Assembly (NCBI RefSeq): GCF_958295425.1
Contig: NC_081150.1
Span: 8,121,001 to 8,185,000 of the forward strand
Length of the DNA: 64,000 nucleotides
Reading direction: 5' to 3'
Source: Solea solea
Lineage: Eukaryota > Chordata > Actinopteri > Pleuronectiformes > Soleidae
A program made the translations under genes and the position numbers. The notes under the pieces were generated by a model, which saw only the letters and a list, made by a program, of their open reading frames with translations, did no database searches and was not told the origin of the DNA. Below are positions 12,430 to 22,251 of this stretch, piece by piece. The number at the start of each line of letters is the position of its first letter. Positions within the stretch are counted from its first letter, which is position 1.

Positions 12430-14300
12430 AAGTAGACCTACAGACTTATCCCAATTAACTTTATAACTTTAATTATTAAATTTAATATTATCCCTTACTA
12501 AATATTAACGTTATGTGTGATTGGATGTTTGAATTGTTTAAATATAATCGTTGCTGTTCATAACAGACTTTTTGAGTCCATCAGTTAAGCAGTAGCACCA
12601 GTAGAGTTATGAAGCAATGCCCCTTTAACTCCAATGTGATTGTGATAATTGAATGGCATTTTCCCCAGAGCCTGAATATTTTGTAAATATGTCTGTGACA
12701 CAAGCTGAATGATGCTCTATTTGCCAGTTACCATGGTGATGTGTGGACATAATGCAGCATGAATGGTGCTTGTACCAAAGCGCAGTAAGAGTGAAAGCAG
12801 AGACGCCGAAAGAGAGAGGCACTGAAGTGTGTCATAAAGAGGACACGACGAGAGGTGTCATTGATGGAATTCATGATGTTATGCTCATTTCAAACTGGGC
12901 ACCCACAACATTGTATGTATCGTTGAGTTGTATTGGTAAGGCAGCAGACTTTGGTTTTCTTTACGGGGAAAAGAAACAACCCAAAACATTATCTTTCCAG
13001 TCATGCAAGGGCATGAAAGGAAATGAAATGAAATAAAATGACAACACTCTCGCCAGATATGAGTTTGAATATCTGGTTATTTTGGCAAAATTAGCCAATT
13101 AGTTTTGGCAAAAGGATTTTATGTTCAGGGTCATAAAAATGGTTCATCCGTATCCAGACGACCACCAACATCCACTACTTTAGTCCTTGGTGCCATAATG
13201 AGAAGATTTCATCCAAATTCTTTGCTCTGTGAGTTCTGCTGCTCACACACAGACAAATGCAGGCTAAATAATAACCTCCTTTGTGGAGGAAAATAATACC
13301 TTCACACCTGTGGTTCCACCTCGCTGCATAAAAGACACACTTATCCGCTGACATTGGACATATTTTGAATTATGTTCCAAGTCCAACTTTTAAAATATGC
13401 AATCATTTTGGTAATTCTGCTGCCCCTTTATTATTTTTTACACACTTTAATCATTATTTTAAAGATCTATAAAATGTTATGTTGCTTTGCTCAGGGAAAT
13501 ATTAATTATAATGATGCTGCTGCTCGAAAAGAACACAACATGCCCTTTTAAATAGTCTTGGTGTTCAAAATGTGATTACATGCTGTGTAATAAAGTTGAA
13601 ACCTTGTGCATGTATGCTGTTTTTTTTGCATACTGCACCACCAAAGAATGTTTGGTGTTAAAGATAAAGGGGTGTGCACTGACTGTGGTCATGGACATCG
13701 TAGATGGGATTCATGTAACTTTTATCGATGAATAAGGAAGTTTAATCATAAATAAATAATACTTTGAGATATAATAAATCATGAGGATAGATGTGGCTCC
13801 CCATTGTGATCCCAACAGAATCACTAGGACTGTATGTTGGGAGGTATACAGGAAATTGAGCATGATTCATGTATTGTAAGTGTTTTGTTTATGAGCGACA
13901 ATATTGTATATTGTCCCATCGCTATTGGGATATTTCTTCTGGCTTGATGAGGAGAAACAGCCAAAAATCTAAAGTAGTGGAAGTTTTGTTTTTCAGTGTT
14001 ATGTGCGATCCAGGGTTTTGAAAAGACAAATTATCTGTAAATTTGAAACCGGGTCACATTTTGTGCTGTGTCATGTTTTGAGAGGCTCTTTTTCATTTTG
14101 GTCCTGCATTTTTAAATTTATGTTATTTCAACACTGCCTACTCAGGGAATACACTAAGTAGGCAGTGCTCAAAACATTTAATTTTATTCTTGGCTGATTG
14201 GATTTATTTTATTATTAGCAGGGGCAGCTGCAATGCAATCAAATTACTATAAATCTGAACTGAAGTCAAATCGGCCCCCAGGTATCATGATACAATCGAA
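12430..14300. other. Single-copy non-coding sequence
   Basis: No gene recognised. It includes a two-mismatch X-box-like GTTACCATGGTGAT at 12727-12740, a T-run at 13620 and short tandem-like AT stretches. The phrase at 13898-13932 (GCGACAATATTGTATATTGT and flanks) is self-complementary and could be a decayed repeat. Confidence 0.4.
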
Positions 14301-14307
14301 TCATAAC

Positions 14308-14366
14308 TTTAACACATATATATGTGTATATATATGTATATATATGTATATATATATGTATGTATG

Positions 14367-14465
<99 letters not shown>

Positions 14466-14490
14466 GTATATGTATTTATACTGTGTATAT
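14308..14490. repeat. (TA)n/(TATG)n microsatellite
   Basis: About 180 bp of TA units with interspersed TATG/TATGTA. It abuts the broken 5' end of the RTE fragment. The apparent reading frames through it on both strands are artefacts of the repeat. Confidence 0.95.
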
Positions 14491-14517
14491 ATAGGGAGAT
14501 GTTCAGGATTGCAGTAA

Positions 14518-14525
14518 CTATAGAG
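14518..14525. repeat. hAT target-site duplication, left
   Basis: CTATAGAG, identical to 15045-15052. Eight bases with T at position 2 and A at position 7 fits the hAT target pattern. Confidence 0.9.
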
Positions 14526-15044
14526 CACGGGTGTCAAACTCAAATACAGAGTGGGCCAAAATTTAAAACTGAACAAAGCCGCGGGCCATGGTTGAACAAA
14601 TTAACCTTTTAATAGGGACCCAAACAAGTTTTGCATTGAATATTGAACAAGCAAGGCTTATATAACTTTAAAGTGACATGCAAAATCGAGTTTCAAATAA
14701 TAATAATAATTAAAAAATATCAATGGCATATCAAATAAAATTTAAATAAAAATGGAATGCACCCTAAATACAGGATAAGCGGTAGATAATGCATGGATAA
14801 AAATTGAATGCCTCTTTTCTATTTGCAGCCTTCTGAGGTAAATATCAACATTAACTTTTTCCACATGCTAATAAATTTGAAAATAAAATAACAATGAATA
14901 AATCAACCATTCAGGCCTTTTTACTGCTCAGTTTGCAGTTGGCGGTGCCGCTGTATAATACCGACGGGCCAGCTCTAATGTTAATTTGATATTGCCTCAA
15001 GGGCCAAATGAAATTACACGGCGGGCCAGAGTTTGACACCCATG
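14526..15044. mobile_element. Non-autonomous hAT (Charlie-like) element
   Basis: The 519-bp element is bounded by imperfect 16-bp inverted repeats, CACGGGTGTCAAACTC on the left and the reverse complement of CATGGGTGTCAAACTC on the right, with one mismatch. Both ends are flanked by the 8-bp duplication CTATAGAG. The ends resemble the CAGNGGTGTCAAACTC termini of Charlie-type hAT elements. The interior is AT-rich, has no transposase frame, and includes GGGCCA-type subterminal repeats (gggccaaaat, gcgggccatgg, gggccagctc, gcgggccag). It must have been mobilised in trans by an autonomous relative. Confidence 0.9.
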
Positions 15045-15052
15045 CTATAGAG
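15045..15052. repeat. hAT target-site duplication, right
   Basis: CTATAGAG, a perfect copy of 14518-14525. Removing one copy plus the element restores a continuous RT reading frame. Confidence 0.9.
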
Positions 15053-16260
15053 GAATAAAGTTGATGAGCCATACAATGAAGTTATGGGAAAGAGTAGTGG
15101 AAACTAGACTGAGAGCAGAAGTCAGCATTTGTGAGCAACAGTATGGTTCCATGCCTAGAAAGAGTACTACAGATGCAGTATTTGCTTTAAGAATGCTGGT
15201 AGAGAAATACAGAGAAGGTCAGAGGGAGCTGCATTGTGCCTTTGTAGATCTGGAAAAAGCCTATGACAGGGTGCCGAGAGAGGAACTATGGTACTGTATG
15301 AGGAAGTCTGGAGTGGCAGAGAAGTATGTTAGACTGGTGCAGGACATGTATGCCAACTGTGAGCAAGCGGTGAGGTGTGACAGAGAAGTTCAAGGTGGAG
15401 GTGGGACTACATCAGGGTTCGGCTCAGAGTCCCCTCTTGTTTGCGGTTGTGATGGACAGACTGACAGATGAGGTTTAGACAGGAATCTCCATGGACTATG
15501 ATGTTTGCAGATGGTCATTGTGATCTGTGGTGAGAGCAGAGACCAGGTGGAGGAAAAGCTCGAGAGGTGGAGATATGCTCTAGAAAGGAGAGGAATGAAG
15601 GTTAGTCGCAGCAAGACAGAATATATGTGTGTGAATGAGAGGAACCCAAGTGGAACCATGAGGCTACAGGGAGTGGAGATAAAGAAGGTGGAGGATTTTA
15701 AGTATTTAGGGTCAACAGTCCAGAGCAGTGGAGAATGTGGAAAAGAGGTGAAGAAACGTGTTCAAGCTGGTTGGAATGGGTGGAGAAAAGTGTCAGGGGT
15801 AATGTGTGATAAAAGAGTATCAGCCAGAATGAAAGGAAAGATATACAAGACAGTGGTGAGACCAGCGATGATGTATGGTCTAAAGAGAGTGGCACTGAGG
15901 AAAAGACAGGAAGCAGAGCTGGAGGTAGCAGAGATGAAGATGTTGAGGTTCTCTTTGGGAGTGACGAAGATGGATAGGATCAGGAATTAGTCAATCAGAG
16001 GAACAGCACATGTTAGATGTTTTGGAGATAAGGTCAGAGAGGCCAGAATGAGATGGTTTGGTCATGTACAGAGGAGGGATAGTGAGTATATTGGTAGAAG
16101 GATGCTGGGGTTGGAACTGCCAGGCAGGAGGTCCAGAGGAAGACCAAAGAGAAGGTATATGGATGTAGTGAAAGAGGACATGAAGTTAGTTGGTGTGAGA
16201 GAGGGGGATACAGAGAACAGGGTGAGATGGAGGAGGTTGATTTGCTGTGGCGACCCCTGA
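15053..16260 (+). pseudogene. RTE reverse transcriptase remnant
   Basis: This is the decayed coding region of the RTE element. From 15053 the frame reads through [29 protein letters not shown] and the palm motif [13 protein letters not shown] near 15240-15275. Frame is lost around 15375-15400 in the segment before the catalytic loop. The catalytic loop MMFADD is broken at 15508-15516, where a small indel turns the second aspartate codon into glycine and shifts frame. Downstream (15514-15987) a long open frame carries SRSKTEYMCVNE, FKYLGSTVQS, GKEVKKRVQAGW and RTVVRPAM-like motifs. A premature TAG follows at 15988, then RWFGHVQRR and GRPKRRYMDVV up to CGDP-stop. It cannot encode an active enzyme. 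Confidence 0.85.
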
Positions 16261-16295
16261 AGGGAGCAGCCGAAAGGAAAAGAAGAAGAAGAAGA

Positions 16296-16297
<2 letters not shown>

Positions 16298-16337
<40 letters not shown>

Positions 16338-16375
16338 ATATATATATATGTATATACACATATATATACACTGTA
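16298..16375. repeat. (TA)n microsatellite
   Basis: TA units with short TG interruptions immediately after the GAA tail of the RTE element. It is compositionally the same as the tract on the other side of the element. Confidence 0.95.
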
Positions 16376-16488
16376 TATTGACATAGTGACAAAGTGAAGG
16401 TCACAGTATGAACAGTGCATTGCATCATGAATAATGCAAATGATTTTTTTTGTTGTTTTTCTATTTATTTTCAGAACCATACAGTGAG

Positions 16489-16526
16489 TTTTCCATGAAA
16501 ATGACTCCAGTCATTTTCATGGAAAA
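16489..16526. repeat. 38-bp perfect palindrome (hairpin)
   Basis: Two 18-bp arms, TTTTCCATGAAAATGACT and its exact reverse complement, are separated by only CC. There is no mismatch, and complementarity stops on both sides. No coding context or known transposon terminus is recognised. Confidence 0.95.
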
Positions 16527-17090
16527 TAGATTCTATAGCTTCGACTAATGTGGGCCGGCCTTTTAAGGGGTTTTAAGGGAAGTGGAGACAAAAGTCAAGG
16601 TCAACGTACATCCTCACAACCACACACATGCAGAAAAAAAAAAATATTCACAATAAGTCTCAGTTCACGAACAAACTAATGAAAGAAAATCTTTGCCACT
16701 ACAGGAAGTCCTCCTCCTGCATTTTGCCCTGGTCATGGTTTCTACCGGTTTATTTGTGTTTCTTCCACCTCCATCTGAGCGTATACACACACACATTCAG
16801 TAATGTAGGAGTGAGAAGTGTAACTTCCCTTGAGTCACATTTATCTCCACAGCGAGCCGTCCTCCATGGTGGAGGGCTCTTTTCCGACCTGATCACATTA
16901 CACACGGCAAGTACTACAGCTCAGGAGCCTCGGAGGCTTCAGCTGAGATGCCTACAGCTGGGGATTCAAGTGCAGGAGGTGGGGTATTAGTGTGGTGAGG
17001 GGGTGCTGGGGCTGATGAGGGAACCATGTCAGGGTGGGTGTGAGAACATGTACGCACGTATATCAGAAAGCAGGGCAGTGTCAAGGTCCC

Positions 17091-17132
17091 ATCATCATCA
17101 TCATCATCATCATCACCAGCAGCAGCAGCAGA
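17091..17132. repeat. (ATC)n-(CAG)n compound microsatellite
   Basis: Roughly nine ATC units followed by about five CAG units. Confidence 0.9.
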
Positions 17133-17280
17133 TCATGAATGAATATGAGGCAGTGTTCATGAATATTCTATTGAGTGTTATCTTTCCCTTTTAACTTTTC
17201 TCATTTTTTTCCCCAGCAGTGTCTGATTCTCTCTCTGTTCACCTCTAATCTTCCTCATCGCATCTCCCTCTTTGTTTTTT

Positions 17281-17350
17281 TTGTCTCTCTGCAGGACATG
17301 GTGTCCTTTACTACAAGGGATAACAAGTGATTGCAGATCATGTCCAAGGT
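17281..17350 (+). other. Exon-like 54-bp segment (hypothetical)
   Basis: A pyrimidine-rich tract ending TCTCTCTGCAG precedes 17295, and the segment ends AAG before GTACTT at 17349, giving plausible acceptor and donor sites around 54 bases (17295-17348). Only one of three frames is open through it, reading TWCPLLQGITSDCRSCP with three cysteines. I do not recognise the peptide. Pyrimidine tracts are common here, so chance is a serious alternative. It could also be an exon of a non-coding RNA. Confidence 0.15.
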
Positions 17351-18680
17351 ACTTTGTAACTCTCTTTTCTTTCGTTCTTTCTTTCTTTCTTAGCAAAGAT
17401 ATTGGCTGTGCTCTCAGTAAATCCTCCATTTACATGTACGATAAGGATAAGGGTTCAGTTATGTGTTATTTGAAGCAGTGTCCCTGCACATTTGTCTCTC
17501 TCGTCTTCCTTGTGAGATAAAACTGACACAAAAAACAAAACAAAGTTCCCTCAGATTTCGAGTACTCTGCTGAGCTGCTTACCGTTCCCCCCTGTCACCC
17601 CTGGTAGACGAGTGTGAAGCATGTTTTGTAACTTGGGGCCTCATCTTGGCTGTGTTTTGGTTCTTGATGCCTGGTCAAAAAAGAGTCGGCAGTGTTTGAT
17701 TTACAAGATTGTGGTATCCAGCGCTAGTTGTCGCAGGTGTCCACTCAATGGTGCCGTGGTCTGCGGGCCGTAAAATGAGTAGAAGGGCATGGCTTTGAAT
17801 GTCTCTTCCACAGGACCCCTTGGGCATAGACACAGCAATCAGTTGCTTCAAATGGAAGTGCAATTGTGTGCGAAAAGGGCAACAGCACTCACAGACACAC
17901 AGAAACAGACAGCAGACCCACCAGACAACAGTTTGCCTGATTGGTTCTGGAGTTGGCAAGGTTGGCACAAAGGTCATTGTTTGGATATAAAAGAAGACCA
18001 AAATGGGTTTGTGTGACTGCTTTGGCCCAGTTTGCTCGCACAATTTGTTTTCAAACAGGATGCAAACAGTAATCAGACTTTTTTTCTTCTTTTTTTCACC
18101 TTTTGTGAGCACTCAAATTGCAAATGGGCACAGACGCAGTATAAATCTCACCACTCGCCTTTCTTGGCACATTTAAGCAAGCAAATGATCCCAGACACGA
18201 GTGATCTCCTTGACTTCCATCTTAATTACAGCACTTCATAACATTGTTGCACGGCAAATGCTATGCAATTCCAATTAAATGTTACATTTGCAAACATAGC
18301 ATACATAAGTGGAACTTTCATGCAAATTGTCTCAAAGCCCCATCACTTTCTCTCCATTGTGCCTGTCTGTCTGCACAGTGGGTACTGAGTGTGGTGAACA
18401 AGTGAATAGACATTGAATGGATGAATCAGCATTTCACCTTCATTACACTGGAGCAGCACAGTGGGATCCTGAACCCTCCTGCCTCACACAGACAAACTGA
18501 ACATACCACCAGGAGCTACTGTCCATTAAATAAATCCTCAGAATCTCTGCCTGTTTTTTTTGTCTTAGCTCTCTCCTCCCACACACACTTTGCAAACAAT
18601 AATCAACCATGCTGCTCTTTTTTGTTGGCGGCTGCTGAGTAGAAGGAGGAGAGCAAACATGCCCCGGTCAAACCCAAATC
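17351..18680. other. Single-copy non-coding sequence
   Basis: Contains a (TTTC)-rich patch near 17365-17390. Open frames of up to 145 codons on the minus strand (17675-18112) and 75 on the plus strand overlap each other and match no family. I see no supported gene. Confidence 0.4.
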
Positions 18681-18686
18681 AAAATC

Positions 18687-18766
18687 TAAGATAGGCATGG
18701 GAAAAGGGAGATGTACTTTGTGTGTGTGTGTGTGTGTAAGATAGGCATGGGAAAAGGGAGATGTAC

Positions 18767-18801
<35 letters not shown>
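18687..18801. repeat. 50-bp tandem duplication ending in (TG)n
   Basis: The unit starts TAAGATAGGCATGGGAAAAG at 18687 and is repeated exactly at 18737 (period 50). Each copy has a GGGAGATGTACTT segment followed by TG units. The second copy carries a longer TG array, extending to 18801. Confidence 0.95.
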
Positions 18802-18804
<3 letters not shown>

Positions 18805-19010
18805 GTGCTGGGGTGTGTGGGTGGGGGATTCTGAGAAGAAATGTAATCATGAAGCAGCTGGGGGTAGAAATGAAGGGTCTACAGTGGTAGACGGGGAATA
18901 ATGGTATGAGGAAAGGAGAAAAAACACAGTGATGAAAGAGCCCATCTGTGGTAATAGTATCAGCAGCTGGACTGATTATAATGGAAGAGTGATTTAGAGC
19001 AGTCTCTCTT

Positions 19011-19024
19011 CCCCCCCCCCCCCC
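19011..19024. repeat. Poly(C) run
   Basis: Fourteen consecutive C. Confidence 0.95.
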
Positions 19025-19147
19025 AAACAACCACTGCTGAGTAACTTTAATACAGTCAGTGTCTGAGTGAGACAGACATAATGGAGAATATCCCTCTTAA
19101 GTGTTAGATACAAACTATACATACACTTACAGTATGTGCCAGCTTAT

Positions 19148-19440
19148 TAAAGCTGCAGTGCGTAACTTTCGGGAATTGCATCTGAGAACATCCCACAGCC
19201 TTGTGTCCACACATCCTTATTAAAGAGAAACGAAACCCCTGTTCTGAAGCTGACTCCGCCCAATGCCTGATTTTAAAAATCTACAAAAAGTGGGCAGGGA
19301 GTTATCGGTGAGTGGGGGGGTGGCTAGAGGAGGACAGTTATTGACGGAGAACCGGGACAGTGATGACAGCCCAGTTAATACGAAAATTCATATGTAATGG
19401 GAGGTGTTTAGCCAGAGAAGGCAGTACATACGCCCATTTT
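19148..19440. repeat. Possible dispersed DNA repeat
   Basis: The start 'taaagctgcagtgcgtaact' resembles a common fish repeat terminus (AAAGCTGCAGTGTGTAACTTT). The rest (secondary motif 'ctgactccgcccaatgcc') looks old. No second end or target duplication is resolved. Confidence 0.35.
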
Positions 19441-19689
19441 TAACACAAAATACTCAATTCAAATACTTTACACAAAACTACCAAGAGTTGGACCTGGATC
19501 AGTCAGTAATATTGCTAGATAACCTTGTACACTTTTAACCTGGGTTTAGTTACTCTAATATTTATATTGATATTAATATTACAACCAGTAAAGGTCACAG
19601 TTATTATAACCATCAGTCTTTCTTTTAGCTGTTGTTAGAAATTCTGTCACTTTCTGTATTTTCTATGTTTCCACTCTTTGTTAAAGTTT

Positions 19690-19822
19690 TGGGAATGTTT
19701 TCCTCACTGGATGTGAGGGTCTAAGGATAGAGGGTATCACGTGCTGACTTTGAAGCCATTTTAGGCCAATTGTGTTTGTGATGTTGGGCTATGTAAATGA
19801 AATTGACTTGACTTAACGTTAT
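19690..19822 (+). mobile_element. LINE 3' tail
   Basis: The segment 'gggtctaaggatagagggt', then 'gaagccattttaggccaatt', then 'gttgggctatgtaaatgaaa' and 'ttgacttgactt' follows the order of a widely dispersed teleost LINE 3' terminus (…AAAGCCCTCTGAGGCAAAT…GGGCTATACAAATAAAATTGA). Only the UTR survives here, on the plus strand. Confidence 0.6.
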
Positions 19823-19883
19823 TTGTATCCTGTGTCCATCTGAAAATGGGCTCGATTAAGCAACACTATCAGACCTGACCATC

Positions 19884-20015
19884 CTTTGAGATATACAATG
19901 GTCTGTATTTATAAAGCGTTTTTATAGCCCTGATGACCACTCAAAGCTGCTTTGCACTACAGTTTTGCCATTCACCCATTCACTCACATGTTCATACAGC
20001 ACATGTATGTGTCTG
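19884..20015 (-). mobile_element. LINE 3' tail, minus orientation
   Basis: Read on the minus strand this ends '...ttgagtggtcatcagggct' then 'ataaaaacgctttataaata', the AAGCGCTATATAAATAC-type end of fish LINEs. It lies back-to-back with the LINE piece starting near 20040. Confidence 0.5.
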
Positions 20016-20039
20016 GACAATCCAGAGTCTTTTCGGGTG

Positions 20040-20318
20040 TCATTCCATGCTGGTGGAATGACGTACCAAGTGCTACCAGAACAGAGGCATCTGTGTCTAT
20101 CTTCAAGAAGCTCTTGAAGACCCAGCTCTTCCAAGAGCATCTTCTGTCCTAGCACTTACCTTTTACCCCCTCCCCTGCATGATCTCCTTCTGCACCTGGA
20201 TCCACTTCTGCACTCTCACCTTCTGTCAGTCCACTTTCTTTCTTTCTTTCTTGTAGCTTATTCCTCTTTTTTAAGTCCCTTTGGATAAAAGTGTCTGCTA
20301 AGTGCTTAAATGTAAATC
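20040..20318 (+). mobile_element. LINE 3' end with RT C-terminus remnant
   Basis: The plus-strand frame up to 20152 reads WWNDVPSATRTEASVSIFKK followed by LLKTQLFQEHLLS and a stop. This is the WN-LP...SFK..LKT.LF pattern that closes many L2/CR1-group LINE proteins. The following UTR ends 'ctttggataaaagtgtctgc' then 'taagtgcttaaatgtaa', a standard fish LINE tail. The upstream part of the element is missing. A related copy is at 51085-51302. Confidence 0.7.
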
Positions 20319-20319
20319 T

Positions 20320-22200
20320 ATGTGCAGCACATTTTCTATCACTCATCTTTCATAACCTGTCACACGCTGCCGGCACAGCCGTCAGGAGCAACGTGGGATT
20401 GCGTGTCTTGCCCGGGGACACATTGGCATGTAGATTAGCAGAGCCGGGAATATGTCACAGGTTGAGTGAAAATGTTTTCCATGTTGGTAGTGGCAAAGCT
20501 AGAGGATGACCAAAACAAGCATTTCAAAAGTGAGGGGATCATATTGCTCCATCACCTGGAAGCAACAAATGCCTCTTCAGTATTTCATGGTAATATATCC
20601 AATAGAGATATTTAAGTCTGGACCAGAGAGCAGCATCCCTTGAGCCATAATACTAAACACCAAATGTGTTGCTTAAAAAACAGCCATCTCAACCATCCAC
20701 ATATATATGTGCTCTGTAAGTGATAGAAAATTGAAATAACTCATCCATAATGTTCTTAATAGAGCAGTTTAGCCAGAGTGAAGTGAAGAGACAGAAGTGT
20801 GAAACACCTTCTCCAGGTGTAAATTGACCAATCCCTGTCTCAGCCTGTCTGAAATCCTCCGGGAGCGTTTTCTGATGAGCTGAGTTTGGGTCCTCAGTAG
20901 CCTTGCAGAAGTCTGATATACTCAGCAGTTTGCAAAATGGCTTTTATCCACTGTGGGGCTCTGACTGAAATTGGAAAGAGAGGACACAATGGTTGAAAGC
21001 AAAGGTTCGGCGGGGGTGAAACAGACTTGTGACACAGCTGTGACTGCAAGGACACACACACGGACACAGATTTGTGTGTGTGTGTGCTGTATGTATGAAT
21101 GTGAGGGAGGAAAAATTACTCCACTATCTAACCCACTAATTTGCTCTGTGAAAAAGCCCCTGGGAGCATTTCTCTCATTCTTTAGTAATTAACAGTTTCC
21201 TCGGTGATGAGATGAGTCACTTCTCTGAAGGTAATTCCGCCTTAATGTACGCACACCACGATGCACATTATTCTGTTGTGTTTAAAACGGCACAGAAATT
21301 CAATTATGAAGTAACCGATGATTGCATTTCCAATCTGGAACAATGTGATGCAGCGCACTCTGTAGGTCCTTCATTCCTTTTAGTCGTATGCAGGTGCAAA
21401 CATACATGTCATTAGAATGCAATGCTATTTTCTTTGTTAATACTTAATATTTGTCTTTTTGAGGAAATTAGTCCAACAATCAATTAATCTTTTTTGACAT
21501 TTTGTGTTTTTTTATGGATTGTTCACCACAGTGGTTAAGATTTACATTTTAATTTCAATAGTGGTAATATTTTCTAGCACGGCCTCATGTAGCAAGAAAC
21601 CCAACCACCTCAATAGTCATTTTGTGCTTAGGAAAGTCCATTGTTTTTGTTTTGTTTTTTCAAATGTGAGCTGAAAATAGTTCTTAAAACAACTTATTCT
21701 GAATTGAACCCTTAATATTGTTCCGTGTAACTCAAGGATACCAGTTTTCATCCTTTATAACTATAATCAAAATCCTATTCTTTTAAAGTCTTCTCGAGCA
21801 ATGGAGAGACAATTTTATTCCGAATGTGAAATTGGCACCAGCTTCAGCAACAGTTGTGCTTAGTCATGGAGAGAGCAGAGAGGAATGGGAGCCATTATCC
21901 CCTCATCTGTGTAGCTTTTCCTTCTTCCCTTTTCTCTTTGTTTCACTCATTTTCCTTCATATATACTCTACTGTTTCACTGTACGTAAATTATCCCTCAG
22001 CCTTTTAAAAATATTTATGAAGCATGCAAAAAATAGTTGTTATTTAGTATAATATGACAATGTAATTTATTGCCGACATGCTGCCTTACATTGATGAAAG
22101 AATGGTCTTATGTCAATGACGGTACATGATGCCGTATCCTCATTAAGATATTGTATGTGGAATTGACATAGTTACAGTATATGCTTATTATTGAAGTATA
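20320..22200. other. Single-copy non-coding sequence
   Basis: No gene or named repeat is supported. A short TG tract lies at 21065-21082. Confidence 0.4.
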
Positions 22201-22251
22201 TAGCAGAAGGTTTAAAAAAACAACCTCCAGTCTTTGGTACTAAAGCAAGTA

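Larger units (their letters stand above)
14494..16298 (+). mobile_element. RTE-clade LINE fragment, 5'-truncated, interrupted
   Basis: This is a non-LTR retrotransposon fragment on the plus strand. The coding part starts inside the reverse transcriptase domain: [14 protein letters not shown] is read across the insertion site if the 519-bp hAT element and one target copy are ignored. It continues through the RT palm and the conserved C-terminal region to a stop at about 16258. The 3' end has a short UTR (ggagcagccgaaagg) and a GAA-repeat tail at 16279-16297, a terminus typical of fish RTE/Expander-like elements. The family name is from recognition of the protein style, not a search. The 5' half, including the endonuclease, is missing, as usual for LINE copies. 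Confidence 0.85.
16380..17280. other. Non-coding stretch with palindrome and ATC/CAG tract
   Basis: Apart from the palindrome at 16489-16526 and the ATC/CAG tract at 17091-17132, I see no gene. A His/Gln-rich frame at 17003-17194 is produced by the trinucleotide tract. Confidence 0.45.

Noticed and set aside
14233..14612. Tyr/Ile-rich open frames on both strands
   Set aside because: They are direct translations of the TA microsatellite.
16034..16480. Minus-strand 148-codon frame
   Set aside because: It runs antisense through the RTE 3' end and the TA array, a shadow of repeat sequence.
17003..17194. His9-Gln5 protein
   Set aside because: Produced by the ATC/CAG trinucleotide tract. No conserved flanking sequence.
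17675..18112. 145-codon minus frame with overlapping plus frames
   Set aside because: Unrecognised, no splice or promoter context, and overlapped by equally long frames on the other strand.
20039..20062. 9-bp inverted repeat GTCATTCCA...TGGAATGAC
   Set aside because: It falls in the LINE protein remnant, where the second half is explained by the WND codons. Short enough for chance.
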